Shown: positions 1-6,981, numbered from the stretch's first letter. The stretch is 7,957 nt of DNA from an uncultured bacterium (GCA_937894665.1 CALAWF010000013.1:1-7957); one strand, 5' to 3'. Notes: a model not told the origin generated them from the letters alone. Numbers and translations: made by a program.

Positions 1-531
1 GTTGTAGAAAATTACTGCAACAATCGCAACGCCCAAACCAAATGCAGTAGCAATTAATGCAGAACCAATACCAGACATTACGTCTGCTGCTTGTCCCATT
101 TGTCCAGAATTAGCCATATCTTTGAATGTTAATAAGATTCTAACAACTGTACCAAACAAACCTAGGAAAGGAGCAACACCACCGATTGTACCTAAGATTG
201 TCAAATGGCTTTCTAATTTTCTTGTAGCAAGAGCTGCTGAAATATCGAAAGATCTTGAGAAACCGTTCTTTTGTTCTGAGAAAATTCTAACTGCTTCTTC
301 AATAACTTCTCCTATAACACCACCGCATCTGATTGCGATATTTTGTGCTGCTGATAAATCATTTTTTGATAATTCTCTGTTTAATTCTCTCATATAAACA
401 GTAATATCACGTTGGTTTTTTTGATAGAATGACCATTTGCTGATTACAACGCCAAGTACGAGTATTGAACATACAAAGATTGGTAGCAATACAGGCCAGT
501 CCATTTTAATTGATTCTAATAATAATTCCAT
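1..531 (-). CDS. exbB: ExbB/TolQ/MotA-family proton channel protein (C-terminus cut by window edge)
   Basis: This is an inner-membrane subunit of the proton-driven motor that energises TonB. The first 177 residues are present, with no stop before the window edge. The ATG at 531 is preceded by GAGGA (542-546). A first membrane helix lies at about residues 13-31. A cytoplasmic stretch follows, then the family core: a glycine-rich helix at about 110-134 containing APFLGLFGTV, and a third helix from about 155 containing ALIATAFGL and ending near FYN. Thr128 and Thr162 match the polar threonines of helices 2 and 3 in E. coli ExbB. The usual Glu in GIxEALIATA is Ser157 here, and the usual Pro in AIPAV is Val171. 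The gene starts 40 bases after the tonB-like stop on the same strand, so the two are probably co-transcribed, and exbD is expected next. ExbB is preferred over TolQ because of the TonB neighbour, but sequence alone does not separate them. Confidence 0.88.
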   Translation of the reverse strand, partial: MELLLESIKMDWPVLLPIFVCSILVLGVVISKWSFYQKNQRDITVYMRELNRELSKNDLSAAQNIAIRCGGVIGEVIEEAVRIFSEQKNGFSRSFDISAALATRKLESHLTILGTIGGVAPFLGLFGTVVRILLTFKDMANSGQMGQAADVMSGIGSALIATAFGLGVAIVAVIFYN

Positions 532-571
532 AGTTTTCTTATCCTCTTTTATTGTAATAACATTCTTCTAA

Positions 572-1825
572 TTAATATTTTGTTGCACCGAATACGTTGT
601 AGTCAAATGTAAATTGAATATCGATACTTTGACCTTTGTACTCAGGTGGTAACGGTCTAAACGGTGCTGCTAAGTGAACTGCATTTAGAGCCGCTTTATC
701 TGCGTTTTGTAATCCTGAAGACTTGAATACGCTACAAGATAACAATCTTCCGTCTTTTGCAATTTTAAATAGTAGAACTACACGTTTACTTTCGTTTCCT
801 TTTGGTGGATCCCAGTTCATTTTAATTCTACGTTGTAATTCTCTCATGTATGGTCCAAAATCCGGTTCTCTAACGGCATCAATACCCGGACGACCTCCGC
901 CGCCTCCTGGGTTTCCTCCGCCGGAACCTGTACCTCTTCCGTAACCTGAACCAGTACCGGTTCCAGAGCCAGTTCCTCTACCTGAACCTGAGCCGGAAGC
1001 CAATCTGTTACCTGAACCGCTTCCTACTGGAGCTAATGACGGGTTAGGCGAATATGTTCCGCTTCCTCTTGAACCGCCTTTACTTGATGCTCCTGAACCG
1101 CTAATAGGACCGGTTGCGTACTGTCCTGCTTTTGTTCCGCCAGCAGGAACAGGAACTTTAAACGGTGTTGAAGATGGTTTAGATATAGCTTTTGGTGTCA
1201 TCGGCGGTTTGATAGAAGGTCTAGCTGTTGGTGGTTGAGGTTTTGCAACAGTAGGTTTCGGAATTGCCTTTGTAACCGTCGGTGATGGTGTTACATTTTT
1301 CTGTGTAGTTGTTGCTTTGGGTGTTGTTTGGGTATGCTTTGGAGCAACACTTTGTGTAATTTTATTCATTATAGATTGCTTTTTCGGAGCCGGAGAAGGT
1401 GAAGAAGCAGGTGATGGTGCTGACGGTTTAGCTGCCGGTGTTGAAGATGGCATAGAAACCGGTTTTTTAGGGTCATTGATTCCGCCGGTTCTTGAATTTC
1501 TATCAGCTCTATATTTTGTATTCTTGTTTTTCGGGGTTTGTTCCTTATCTACAAGTACAAATTCAATATCGTTAACTTTTGGTTTGGCTTTTTCTGCTAA
1601 AGTTAGATGAATTCCAAAAATTGCAAGAATTGTTATAACTAACCACAAAGTCAAAAGCGTTGCAGGGTGAAGTATTGCAGAAATTGTAATACCTTTTTTG
1701 AGTGAGATTGAATCTTTATCTTCTCTTGTAACAGCCGGCATGACATAATCATTTGATTTAGAAGCCGGAGTTCTGTTATTATCCCTGTTATTTATATTTT
1801 CTGTGTATTTTCCTAGTATTGACAT
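572..1825 (-). CDS. tonB: TonB-like energy transducer with long Pro-rich and Gly-rich linkers
   Basis: This 417-residue protein would carry energy from the ExbB/ExbD motor across the periplasm to outer-membrane partners. The ATG at 1825 is chosen because AGGGA (1831-1835) lies five bases upstream; an in-frame TTG at 1843 would place that site inside the gene. Residues 1-46 are a polar cytoplasmic tail, much longer than in E. coli TonB. One membrane helix spans about 47-75 and holds Ser49 and His53, matching the SxxxH motif of the TonB helix. A Lys/Pro-rich segment follows (about 118-229), then a Gly/Ser/Thr/Arg segment (about 239-314). The C-terminal domain (about 320-417) begins YMRELQRRIKMNWDPP and continues with VVLLFKIAKDGRLLSCSVFKSSG, the hallmark of TonB C-terminal domains. 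The gene lies upstream of exbB and 82 bases after the VirB10-like gene. I see no convincing promoter in that gap, so read-through from 2682-2709 is likely. A TolA-like role is the alternative. Confidence 0.88.
   Translation of the reverse strand: MSILGKYTENINNRDNNRTPASKSNDYVMPAVTREDKDSISLKKGITISAILHPATLLTLWLVITILAIFGIHLTLAEKAKPKVNDIEFVLVDKEQTPKNKNTKYRADRNSRTGGINDPKKPVSMPSSTPAAKPSAPSPASSPSPAPKKQSIMNKITQSVAPKHTQTTPKATTTQKNVTPSPTVTKAIPKPTVAKPQPPTARPSIKPPMTPKAISKPSSTPFKVPVPAGGTKAGQYATGPISGSGASSKGGSRGSGTYSPNPSLAPVGSGSGNRLASGSGSGRGTGSGTGTGSGYGRGTGSGGGNPGGGGGRPGIDAVREPDFGPYMRELQRRIKMNWDPPKGNESKRVVLLFKIAKDGRLLSCSVFKSSGLQNADKAALNAVHLAAPFRPLPPEYKGQSIDIQFTFDYNVFGATKY
884..1111 (-). repeat. Gly/Ser/Thr/Arg low-complexity segment inside the TonB-like gene
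   Basis: This stretch encodes a run of short glycine-based units such as GSGSG, GRGTGSG, GTGTGSG and a five-glycine block. It sits between the proline-rich linker and the C-terminal domain. It is visibly richer in G and C than the flanking DNA, as glycine codons require. Such a segment is likely a flexible, extended periplasmic spacer. Short in-frame repeats of this kind can change length by slippage, so strain variation is plausible. Confidence 0.8.
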
Positions 1826-1830
1826 TTTAT

Positions 1831-1835
1831 TCCCT
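1831..1835 (-). promoter_or_regulatory. Ribosome binding site that fixes the TonB-like start
   Basis: On the minus strand this reads AGGGA, five bases before the ATG at 1825. It falls within the longer frame that would begin at the TTG at 1843, which argues that the first six residues of that longer frame are not translated. Confidence 0.6.
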
Positions 1836-1907
1836 AACAACAATATTTTTTCTGATTCTCGTTAATAATTCTATTTAAAATCTAAAATAAAATTATCACC
1901 CGAATTA

Positions 1908-2642
1908 CTAATTTTCGGAGCTTGCAGGATTAACCGTAATCGGTTGAGTTAAGATTAATTCAATTCCTGCATTTGCCGGAATTTCAACATCTGAGCCTTT
2001 ATCCCAAATAGATTTTACAAGTCCTCCACCTGCACCGACTGCCGTCATTAAAGCTGCTCCTCGTCCAACACTTCCACCTGATAATGGTCCTGCAATTGTT
2101 CCAAGCACAGCTCCCGCTCCTGCTCCTATTGCAACATCTTTCCCGTATTCTGCCGCAACATCAAATTTTGAACCACCGATAAGAGTTCCAGTGTTGTCAT
2201 CAGTTTTAACAACTGCAGAGATTGGAATGTTTTGTCCGGATGGAGTGATAATTTGAGTAAATCTTAGGGTTAGTTTACCGTTTAGTGTTCCATGTTTTGC
2301 TTTAGAAACTTCAATTACTGTTCCAGTAACAGAACTTCCTGCCGGAGCAATTCTTTTTCCGTTAAAATAGAAATCAGAATTTAGAGCAAGTGTTATAGCT
2401 TGTCCGTTGTATGCTGTTTCAGAACTAACAGGAGCCATTAAAATAGCTCTGAATGTTTGTCCTGCCGGAACCGTAACGACACTACCTTTGAGGGTATTAT
2501 TGTTCAACTTGTAGCTGTCTTCTGCATAATAGTTTGGTTGAAAACCAGTATTTGATGCATTTTGTTGGTAGCTAAAATTTGAAGCTCCAAATGCACAATT
2601 AGCACTTAATAATAATGCTGAAAGTATAACAATTCTTTTCAT
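1908..2642 (-). CDS. Secreted VirB10/TrbI-like domain protein with glycine zipper
   Basis: This 244-residue protein has a Sec signal peptide (Lys/Arg start, hydrophobic core to about residue 17, probable cleavage after AFG at 19); Cys16 is not in a proper lipobox. After a polar linker, residues 55-146 follow the order seen in VirB10/TrbI C-terminal domains: VPAGQTFRAIL, a variable strand, IAPAGSSVTGTVIEV, then LRFTQIITPSGQNIPI. A glycine-zipper segment at about 171-210 (GAGAGAVLGTIAG and GAGGG) occupies the place where VirB10 has its membrane-penetrating helices. A final strand, VEIPANAGIELILTQPITV, matches the closing strand of that domain. No cytoplasmic or membrane-anchored N-terminus and no other type IV secretion gene is present, so this is a stand-alone relative at best. 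It has a strong ribosome site (AGGGAGAAGGG, 2648-2658) and its own promoter. The location is probably periplasmic or outer membrane. The function is unknown; the family match is by eye. Confidence 0.72.
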   Translation of the reverse strand: MKRIVILSALLLSANCAFGASNFSYQQNASNTGFQPNYYAEDSYKLNNNTLKGSVVTVPAGQTFRAILMAPVSSETAYNGQAITLALNSDFYFNGKRIAPAGSSVTGTVIEVSKAKHGTLNGKLTLRFTQIITPSGQNIPISAVVKTDDNTGTLIGGSKFDVAAEYGKDVAIGAGAGAVLGTIAGPLSGGSVGRGAALMTAVGAGGGLVKSIWDKGSDVEIPANAGIELILTQPITVNPASSEN

Positions 2643-2681
2643 ATATACCCTTCTCCCTAAAACATAAGTCTTCTTTTTTAT

Positions 2682-2709
2682 ATTCTACCGCACTTAAGTC
2701 TTTTGTCAA
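2682..2709 (-). promoter_or_regulatory. Near-consensus sigma-70-type promoter for the 244-residue VirB10-like gene
   Basis: On the minus strand there is a perfect TTGACA (-35, 2704-2709), a 16-base spacer and TAGAAT (-10, 2682-2687). The predicted start near 2675 gives a leader of about 33 bases that contains the strong ribosome binding site. The promoter lies just after the stop of the upstream paralogue at 2721, so the downstream envelope genes can be expressed independently of it. Confidence 0.7.
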
Positions 2710-2720
2710 TTTATTAATGG

Positions 2721-3338
2721 TTAATCTGTTAAGGTATGTGTAATTGATGCCGGTGCGGTGAGGATAATTATTTGTTGGTCGCCTGCAGGAATTTTTACGT
2801 GCTGACCCATACATCTTTTTCCTCCAGGGCGGATTTGTAATGTTGCAGAACGGTGATTCCAAGAAATACCTTGGAATTTGCTTTGATAATGCGGCATTTT
2901 AACCCATTCCGACGGTTGAGTTAGTTCTCCCCCGAAAAGGTTATTATTAGAGGTATATAAATAACCTTTGATTGGAATTTCAAAGCCATCTTTGATTTGA
3001 AGTTTTGTAATTTTGATTTTCATTGAGGCATTTGTACCGATTACCGGCTCATTGATTTTTTCAATGTAGCCGTAGAATTCAGAATCTCGAGGAATGATAT
3101 TTGTTTCATACATAAACAAATCGTTTGTCGAGATAAACTTGACTTTATATCCTTCCGGACAAGTTTCGGTTGATATTTCTTGCAAATTGATTACCGGAAT
3201 AAATGTCCCTGTTGGGAGTGTAATTTCATCATAATCACGCATTTCAAGCTGTACGGTTGATAATCCTTCCGCTTGAACCTGTTGGGATAATGTACCAAAT
3301 AGTGATAATATTGCAAGTAATATAAATAATGCTCTCAT
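2721..3338 (-). CDS. Small secreted protein, shorter paralogue of the neighbouring VirB10-like protein
   Basis: This 205-residue protein has a signal peptide (hydrophobic residues 2-16, probable cleavage after VQA at 23). Residues 37-129 align by eye with the 244-residue neighbour: ITLPTGTFIPVI, IIPRDSEFYGYIE, then a strand pair ending IPIKGYL. A closing segment, VKIPAGDQQIIILTAPASIT (181-200), matches the neighbour's last strand. Between them it lacks the neighbour's glycine zipper and has about 50 polar residues instead. The mature part has two cysteines, Cys60 and Cys176, which could form a disulfide. No Shine-Dalgarno sequence precedes the ATG; a promoter ends seven bases upstream, suggesting a leaderless mRNA. 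No other Met occurs before residue 33, so a later start would lose the signal peptide. The gene precedes its paralogue by 78 bases. The function is unknown; a role in the envelope is inferred from the signal peptide and neighbours. Confidence 0.7.
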   Translation of the reverse strand: MRALFILLAILSLFGTLSQQVQAEGLSTVQLEMRDYDEITLPTGTFIPVINLQEISTETCPEGYKVKFISTNDLFMYETNIIPRDSEFYGYIEKINEPVIGTNASMKIKITKLQIKDGFEIPIKGYLYTSNNNLFGGELTQPSEWVKMPHYQSKFQGISWNHRSATLQIRPGGKRCMGQHVKIPAGDQQIIILTAPASITHTLTD

Positions 3339-3345
3339 ACGTGCT

Positions 3346-3373
3346 ATTATAACAATTTTTTCTGAGATTTCAA
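3346..3373 (-). promoter_or_regulatory. Sigma-70-type promoter predicting a leaderless transcript
   Basis: On the minus strand there is TTGAAA (-35, 3368-3373), a 16-base spacer and a perfect TATAAT (-10, 3346-3351). Only seven bases separate the -10 box from the ATG at 3338, so transcription should begin at or next to the first base of the start codon. This agrees with the absence of a ribosome binding site there. Confidence 0.68.
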
Positions 3374-3418
3374 GCCTGTAATTTTATTAAAAAACTTAAT
3401 ATCAGCTTGCGTTTTATT

Positions 3419-3447
3419 TTGCTTTTTCATACCATATTTGGTGTAGA
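3419..3447 (+). promoter_or_regulatory. Weak candidate promoter for the 125-residue gene
   Basis: TTGCTT (3419-3424), a 17-base spacer and TGTAGA (3442-3447), preceded by TGG as in an extended -10 element. An overlapping alternative is TTGCGT (3407-3412) with TACCAT (3430-3435). Neither is close to consensus. A promoter is expected here because the upstream neighbour runs in the opposite direction. Confidence 0.28.
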
Positions 3448-3477
3448 AATACCCCGACTTGGAAAGGATAAATATTA

Positions 3478-3855
3478 ATGAATATACAAAGAATTGATTC
3501 CCAAAAATCAAATACTAGTTTTGGAATGTTAAGACCTTCTAAATTGATGACGTCTGATCAATTTAATAAACTTTCCAAAATGCCAGTTATTTCAAATTTT
3601 TCGAATAATTTTGATGGAGAAGTTTCGATTGTTGAATTTATCGGCTCCAAAACTGGAAGAGTTCAATATGCATTAGCTATAGATAATATTGTACCTCAAG
3701 GACTTATAGTTAATATTAGAAATTTTTTGCATAAACGGTATAGAGACCACATTATGTTGAAAACACATGCCACAAATTTTGATGAGTTTCTTGAAGCTCT
3801 TAGTAGGCGACCCAAAAAAATCCTCACAAAAATGTTTTTCAATAACAATTATTAG
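3478..3855 (+). CDS. Small protein of unknown function (125 residues)
   Basis: I do not recognise this protein. The ATG at 3478 is preceded by AAAGGA (3463-3468) nine bases upstream, which supports translation. It has no signal peptide or membrane segment. The N-terminus is polar and probably disordered (residues 1-15, ending in NTSFG). The middle (about 47-82) alternates hydrophobic residues, as in beta strands: GEVSIVEFIGSKTGRVQYAL and IVPQGLIVNI. The C-terminus is basic and helical in character (HKRYRDH, LSRRPKKILTKMF). It is the only plus-strand gene in the middle of the window, set divergently from the secreted paralogues. It ends in a four-base overlap with the stop of dusB. The N-terminal SFG pattern reminds me of small uncharacterised proteins in gut bacteria, but that is an impression only. 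Confidence 0.68.
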   Translation: MNIQRIDSQKSNTSFGMLRPSKLMTSDQFNKLSKMPVISNFSNNFDGEVSIVEFIGSKTGRVQYALAIDNIVPQGLIVNIRNFLHKRYRDHIMLKTHATNFDEFLEALSRRPKKILTKMFFNNNY

Positions 3856-4841
3856 CTAACCACTGCTTTATTTTCTTTTTTGATATAATCAATGTATTCT
3901 AAAATTTTATTGTAATCTTCTTCTAGCACAAGAACTCCACGGATTTTAGAAGCGTTTCTTATGCCTGCAATGTAGTACGGATAAAATTTTCGGAAGAATT
4001 TTATTGCAACATTTTCTCCACGAAGTTTTATTTCTTCGTCAAGGTGAACTCTCATCATATCCAGTTTTTCTTCAAGAGTTGGAGCAGGTATTTTTTCTCC
4101 TGTTGCGAGATAATGTGCAACCCTATGAATTAGTGTCGGGTCGCCAAGTACTCCTCGTCCTATTGCAACACCGTCGGCTTCACTGAGTTCAAGGCATTCA
4201 ATAGCCGAATCTATAGATGTTACATCTCCGTTTGCAAAAACAGGAATATCGACATTGTGCTTAAGTTCTTTTATCTTTGCCCAATCAGCATGTCCTGCGT
4301 AAAATTGAGAGCGAGTTCTTGCGTGGATTGTAATAAATTCCGCTCCCGCTTCTTGCATTTGCTGTCCAAATTCTACATAGTTCATCTCATCTGCGGTGTA
4401 ACCAAGACGGAATTTTACGCTAACAGGTTTATCAGTTCCTTCTTTTACGGCTTGAACAAGTTCCATTGCAAGTCGAGGATTTCGCATTAGTGCCGAACCG
4501 TCTTGACCCTTAACAACTTTATTAACAGGACAACCCATATTAATGTCTATCATATCTGCAAATTGGTTTAAATATTGAGCTGCCGCCTTCATCAAATGAG
4601 GTTTGTGTCCACAAATTTGGTAAACAATCGGATGATGGTTGTCGTCAAGTTTTGTAATTTCTGTTTCTACATTTTGAGCCAAAAATTCAGAACTAATCAT
4701 TTCTGTTGTCAAAAGGCATTCCGGAGAATATTTTCGGACTAATGATCTTAGAACATAGTCGGTTATTCCTGCCATAGGGGCAAGTGATACTCGGCTTTTT
4801 ATTAAATTTTGAACTCTGTTATTTGTTTGCTGGTGTTGCAT
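3852..4841 (-). CDS. dusB: tRNA-dihydrouridine synthase, DusB type
   Basis: This is a flavin (FMN)-dependent cytoplasmic enzyme that reduces specific uridines in the D-loop of tRNA to dihydrouridine using NADPH. At 329 residues it is of typical length. Family landmarks run in order: the N-terminal barrel strand VSLAPMAGITD (18-28), the DINMGCP motif with catalytic Cys104, SVKFRLGY with Lys143, TIHARTRSQFYAGHADW with His173, the phosphate-binding segment FANGDVTS (202-209) and AIGRGVLGDP (226-235). A C-terminal helical domain contains REN-like and FFRKFYPYY segments, as in the DusB group. The ATG at 4841 lies inside the end of the upstream TPR gene (23-base overlap) with only a weak GGAAG well upstream, so translation is probably coupled to that gene. 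The stop interlocks with the stop of the convergent 125-residue gene. The Dus family is certain; the DusB subgroup is likely. Confidence 0.93.
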   Translation of the reverse strand: MQHQQTNNRVQNLIKSRVSLAPMAGITDYVLRSLVRKYSPECLLTTEMISSEFLAQNVETEITKLDDNHHPIVYQICGHKPHLMKAAAQYLNQFADMIDINMGCPVNKVVKGQDGSALMRNPRLAMELVQAVKEGTDKPVSVKFRLGYTADEMNYVEFGQQMQEAGAEFITIHARTRSQFYAGHADWAKIKELKHNVDIPVFANGDVTSIDSAIECLELSEADGVAIGRGVLGDPTLIHRVAHYLATGEKIPAPTLEEKLDMMRVHLDEEIKLRGENVAIKFFRKFYPYYIAGIRNASKIRGVLVLEEDYNKILEYIDYIKKENKAVVS

Positions 4842-6957
4842 ATTTTTTCAATTCTTCCGCTCTGGCTTTTGCATATTGTTTGTATTCATCGTCATCTACG
4901 TTTGAATTTGCATAAGCTGTATAATAGGTGTAGGCATCTTTGAATTTTCCAAGGGCATCATAGTCTGATGCGATAATGTAATTACAAATTGTGAAGTCTT
5001 TGTTCAAGTTGTATGCTTGTTTTAGGTCTGCAATTGCTTCATTTCTCTTTTCTTTTGAATCATAAATCATTCCTCTATAATAAAGAGCGTATGAATTTTT
5101 TGCATCTTTTGAAAGTAATTCGTTAAATTTAACAAGGCTTTCGTCATATTTGTTATCGTCATATAGTGCAATTGCATCGTTTAGTAGGTTTGATTTTTCT
5201 GCATCTAAGATTGAAGTCAAGTATTCAGATGCTTGGGTATTGTTTTTGTTGATTGCAAGTGATTTATTCAAATAAATTTTCGCATTGTTATAGTCTTCTT
5301 TTTCTCCATAAAGAACTGCGATATAATAAGCAATATCAGAATCTACAGGCTTTAATTCTAGAGCTTTTTTGTAGTAAGCAATGGCATTATCTCTGTCTTC
5401 TAACTCTTGATAAGAAGTTGCAACTCCTAGCATAGAATCCACGGTCGCAGGCGTAATGCTTAGGTATGTGTTTATAGCTTCTTTATACTGTTTGTTATTG
5501 TAAAAATCAGATGCTTTAGCAAGTAAACTGTCAGATTTCATGCCTGAAATGTTTTTGATTGTGCTGGCAATTGTTGAATCTTTCGGGAATTTTGCTTGAG
5601 CCGTTTGAAGAGTTGTTAAAGCTCCATCGTAGTTGTTTCCTTGAGCTTGAGCCAGTGCAAGGTTTACATATACTTCAGAATCTGTACTATCTGCTTTGAT
5701 TGATTGGTTGTACATAAATATTGCATCGTCAATTTTTCCGTTTTTGTGGAGTTCAATTGCGTAATCGTAGAAAATTCCTGCAGGATTTGAATTTGCAAGA
5801 TTTGTGTTTACGTAATCAACAAACTGTTGCGGAGTTGATGTCTTTTTAACATTTTCAACCATTTGTGCTTTTATGTATTCATTGTTTGGATCAAGAGCCA
5901 AAACTTTTTTGAATCCATCTTGTGCAATCTTTGTTTCGCCTAATTTGTCATAGCATTGTGCTCTGTAAAGGTTCGCATTAACGTTATCAGGATAAAGAAT
6001 TAGAACAGATTCATAGGCTTTGATTGCCGTTCTGTAATCTTCTTTTTGTTGGTAAAGTGTTCCAACATTAATTCTTGTATTAATATTTGATGGGTCTAAG
6101 GATTCAGCCTGTTTGTAATAAGTTAGAGCTTCGTCCAATTGTCCCTCTTTTTGTAATACAGCACCCATATTAGCATTCAAGTTTCCATTATTTGGAGTTG
6201 CTTGAAGTTTTTGTCTGAATGTTTTTTCTAAGGTGTATAAAATATCTTTGTTGTCAGTTGTTGATTTGTCTAAAACGTAGCTGTATTCCTTTAGTGCATT
6301 ATCGGAATCTTTTAAATTATCAAGGATTTTGGCATAAGACAATCTCAAATTTAAGTCTGTTGGGTCAACTGAAACCGCTTTTTTATAATAATCCGCCGCT
6401 TTAGGTTCGTTGCCTAAAAGTTTCATAATGTCCCCAACTTGTTCAAAACTGTTTTTTTGTAAGTTTTTACTTCCCAATGCTTGATTAAATTCATATGCAG
6501 CAGCTGCAAAATTTCCTTCTGCTCTCAGTTTTTTTGCATAATTAAATCTGTTTTCCGGTGAAAAATCAAAATTAGTAGCCTTTAAGCAAACTTCAAGATT
6601 CTGGGTTGCTTGGTTGATTGCACTTGCGGAATTTTGAGCTTGAGTAGATGTTGGGTAGTAAACCATATAAAATAAAGCACTTCTAAAATCATCTGCCGCT
6701 TTTGCCCTGTTATTGTCCTTATTCCCGTATTCGGCAGCTCTTGCTAAATACGCATTGATAAGTCCAATTCTTGCGGAATTATCGAGATAATTTATTCTCA
6801 ATGCACTTCGGAATTCTGTAATTGCTCCTGAGTATTGATAATTTGCTAAATAATTTTGTCCAAGGTCAAAGTGTTCTCTGAAATCAGCAAAAGCTGTTCC
6901 ATTGAGTAAACATACAATTAGTGCTAATTTTGCAATGCCGGCTAATGATTTTTTCAT
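4819..6957 (-). CDS. Secreted tetratricopeptide-repeat (TPR) protein
   Basis: This 712-residue protein has a clear Sec signal peptide (MKKS start, hydrophobic core, probable cleavage after AFA at 24), so it acts outside the cytoplasm. Nearly all the rest is built from TPR units of about 34 residues. Examples of the signature are EALTYYKQAESLDPSN, TAIKAYESVLILYPDN, NAIAYYKKALELKPVD and EAIADLKQAYNLNKD, and I see roughly a dozen or more. Tyr- and Asn-rich helix pairs follow the usual W/L/G/Y/A/P pattern. TPR solenoids bind other proteins, so a scaffold or assembly role in the periplasm is the best guess; no enzymatic domain is visible. The ATG at 6957 has AAGGGAG (6963-6969) five bases upstream. 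It is the first gene of a unit with dusB, which starts within its last codons. No transmembrane or lipid anchor is seen. Confidence 0.88.
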   Translation of the reverse strand: MKKSLAGIAKLALIVCLLNGTAFADFREHFDLGQNYLANYQYSGAITEFRSALRINYLDNSARIGLINAYLARAAEYGNKDNNRAKAADDFRSALFYMVYYPTSTQAQNSASAINQATQNLEVCLKATNFDFSPENRFNYAKKLRAEGNFAAAAYEFNQALGSKNLQKNSFEQVGDIMKLLGNEPKAADYYKKAVSVDPTDLNLRLSYAKILDNLKDSDNALKEYSYVLDKSTTDNKDILYTLEKTFRQKLQATPNNGNLNANMGAVLQKEGQLDEALTYYKQAESLDPSNINTRINVGTLYQQKEDYRTAIKAYESVLILYPDNVNANLYRAQCYDKLGETKIAQDGFKKVLALDPNNEYIKAQMVENVKKTSTPQQFVDYVNTNLANSNPAGIFYDYAIELHKNGKIDDAIFMYNQSIKADSTDSEVYVNLALAQAQGNNYDGALTTLQTAQAKFPKDSTIASTIKNISGMKSDSLLAKASDFYNNKQYKEAINTYLSITPATVDSMLGVATSYQELEDRDNAIAYYKKALELKPVDSDIAYYIAVLYGEKEDYNNAKIYLNKSLAINKNNTQASEYLTSILDAEKSNLLNDAIALYDDNKYDESLVKFNELLSKDAKNSYALYYRGMIYDSKEKRNEAIADLKQAYNLNKDFTICNYIIASDYDALGKFKDAYTYYTAYANSNVDDDEYKQYAKARAEELKKYATPANK

Positions 6958-6981
6958 GTTTGCTCCCTTCTACTTGAGAAT

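Noticed and set aside
723..1610. Plus-strand open frames opposite the TonB-like gene
   Set aside because: They mirror the proline- and glycine-rich codons of the real gene (giving Pro- and Gly-rich nonsense) and have no ribosome sites.
1823..1843. TTG at 1843 as the start of the TonB-like protein, adding six residues
   Set aside because: The clear AGGGA ribosome site lies inside this extension and is correctly spaced for the ATG at 1825.
1826..1907. Separate promoter for tonB-exbB, for example around TAGAAT in the gap
   Set aside because: No -35 box is found at a normal distance, and the AT-rich gap offers several equally weak matches.
2599..2862. Open frame of 87 codons on the minus strand across the gap between the two VirB10-like genes
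   Set aside because: It overlaps the end of one real gene and the start of the next in another frame, crosses a strong promoter and has no plausible protein features.
2721..3338. Conjugative or type IV secretion locus suggested by VirB10-like domains
   Set aside because: No ATPase, VirB9, VirB4 or relaxase gene is present, and both proteins lack the inner-membrane anchor of VirB10; the resemblance is limited to one domain.
4004..6404. Short plus-strand open frames opposite dusB and the TPR gene
   Set aside because: All lie within well-supported genes on the other strand and show no ribosome site or recognisable domain.
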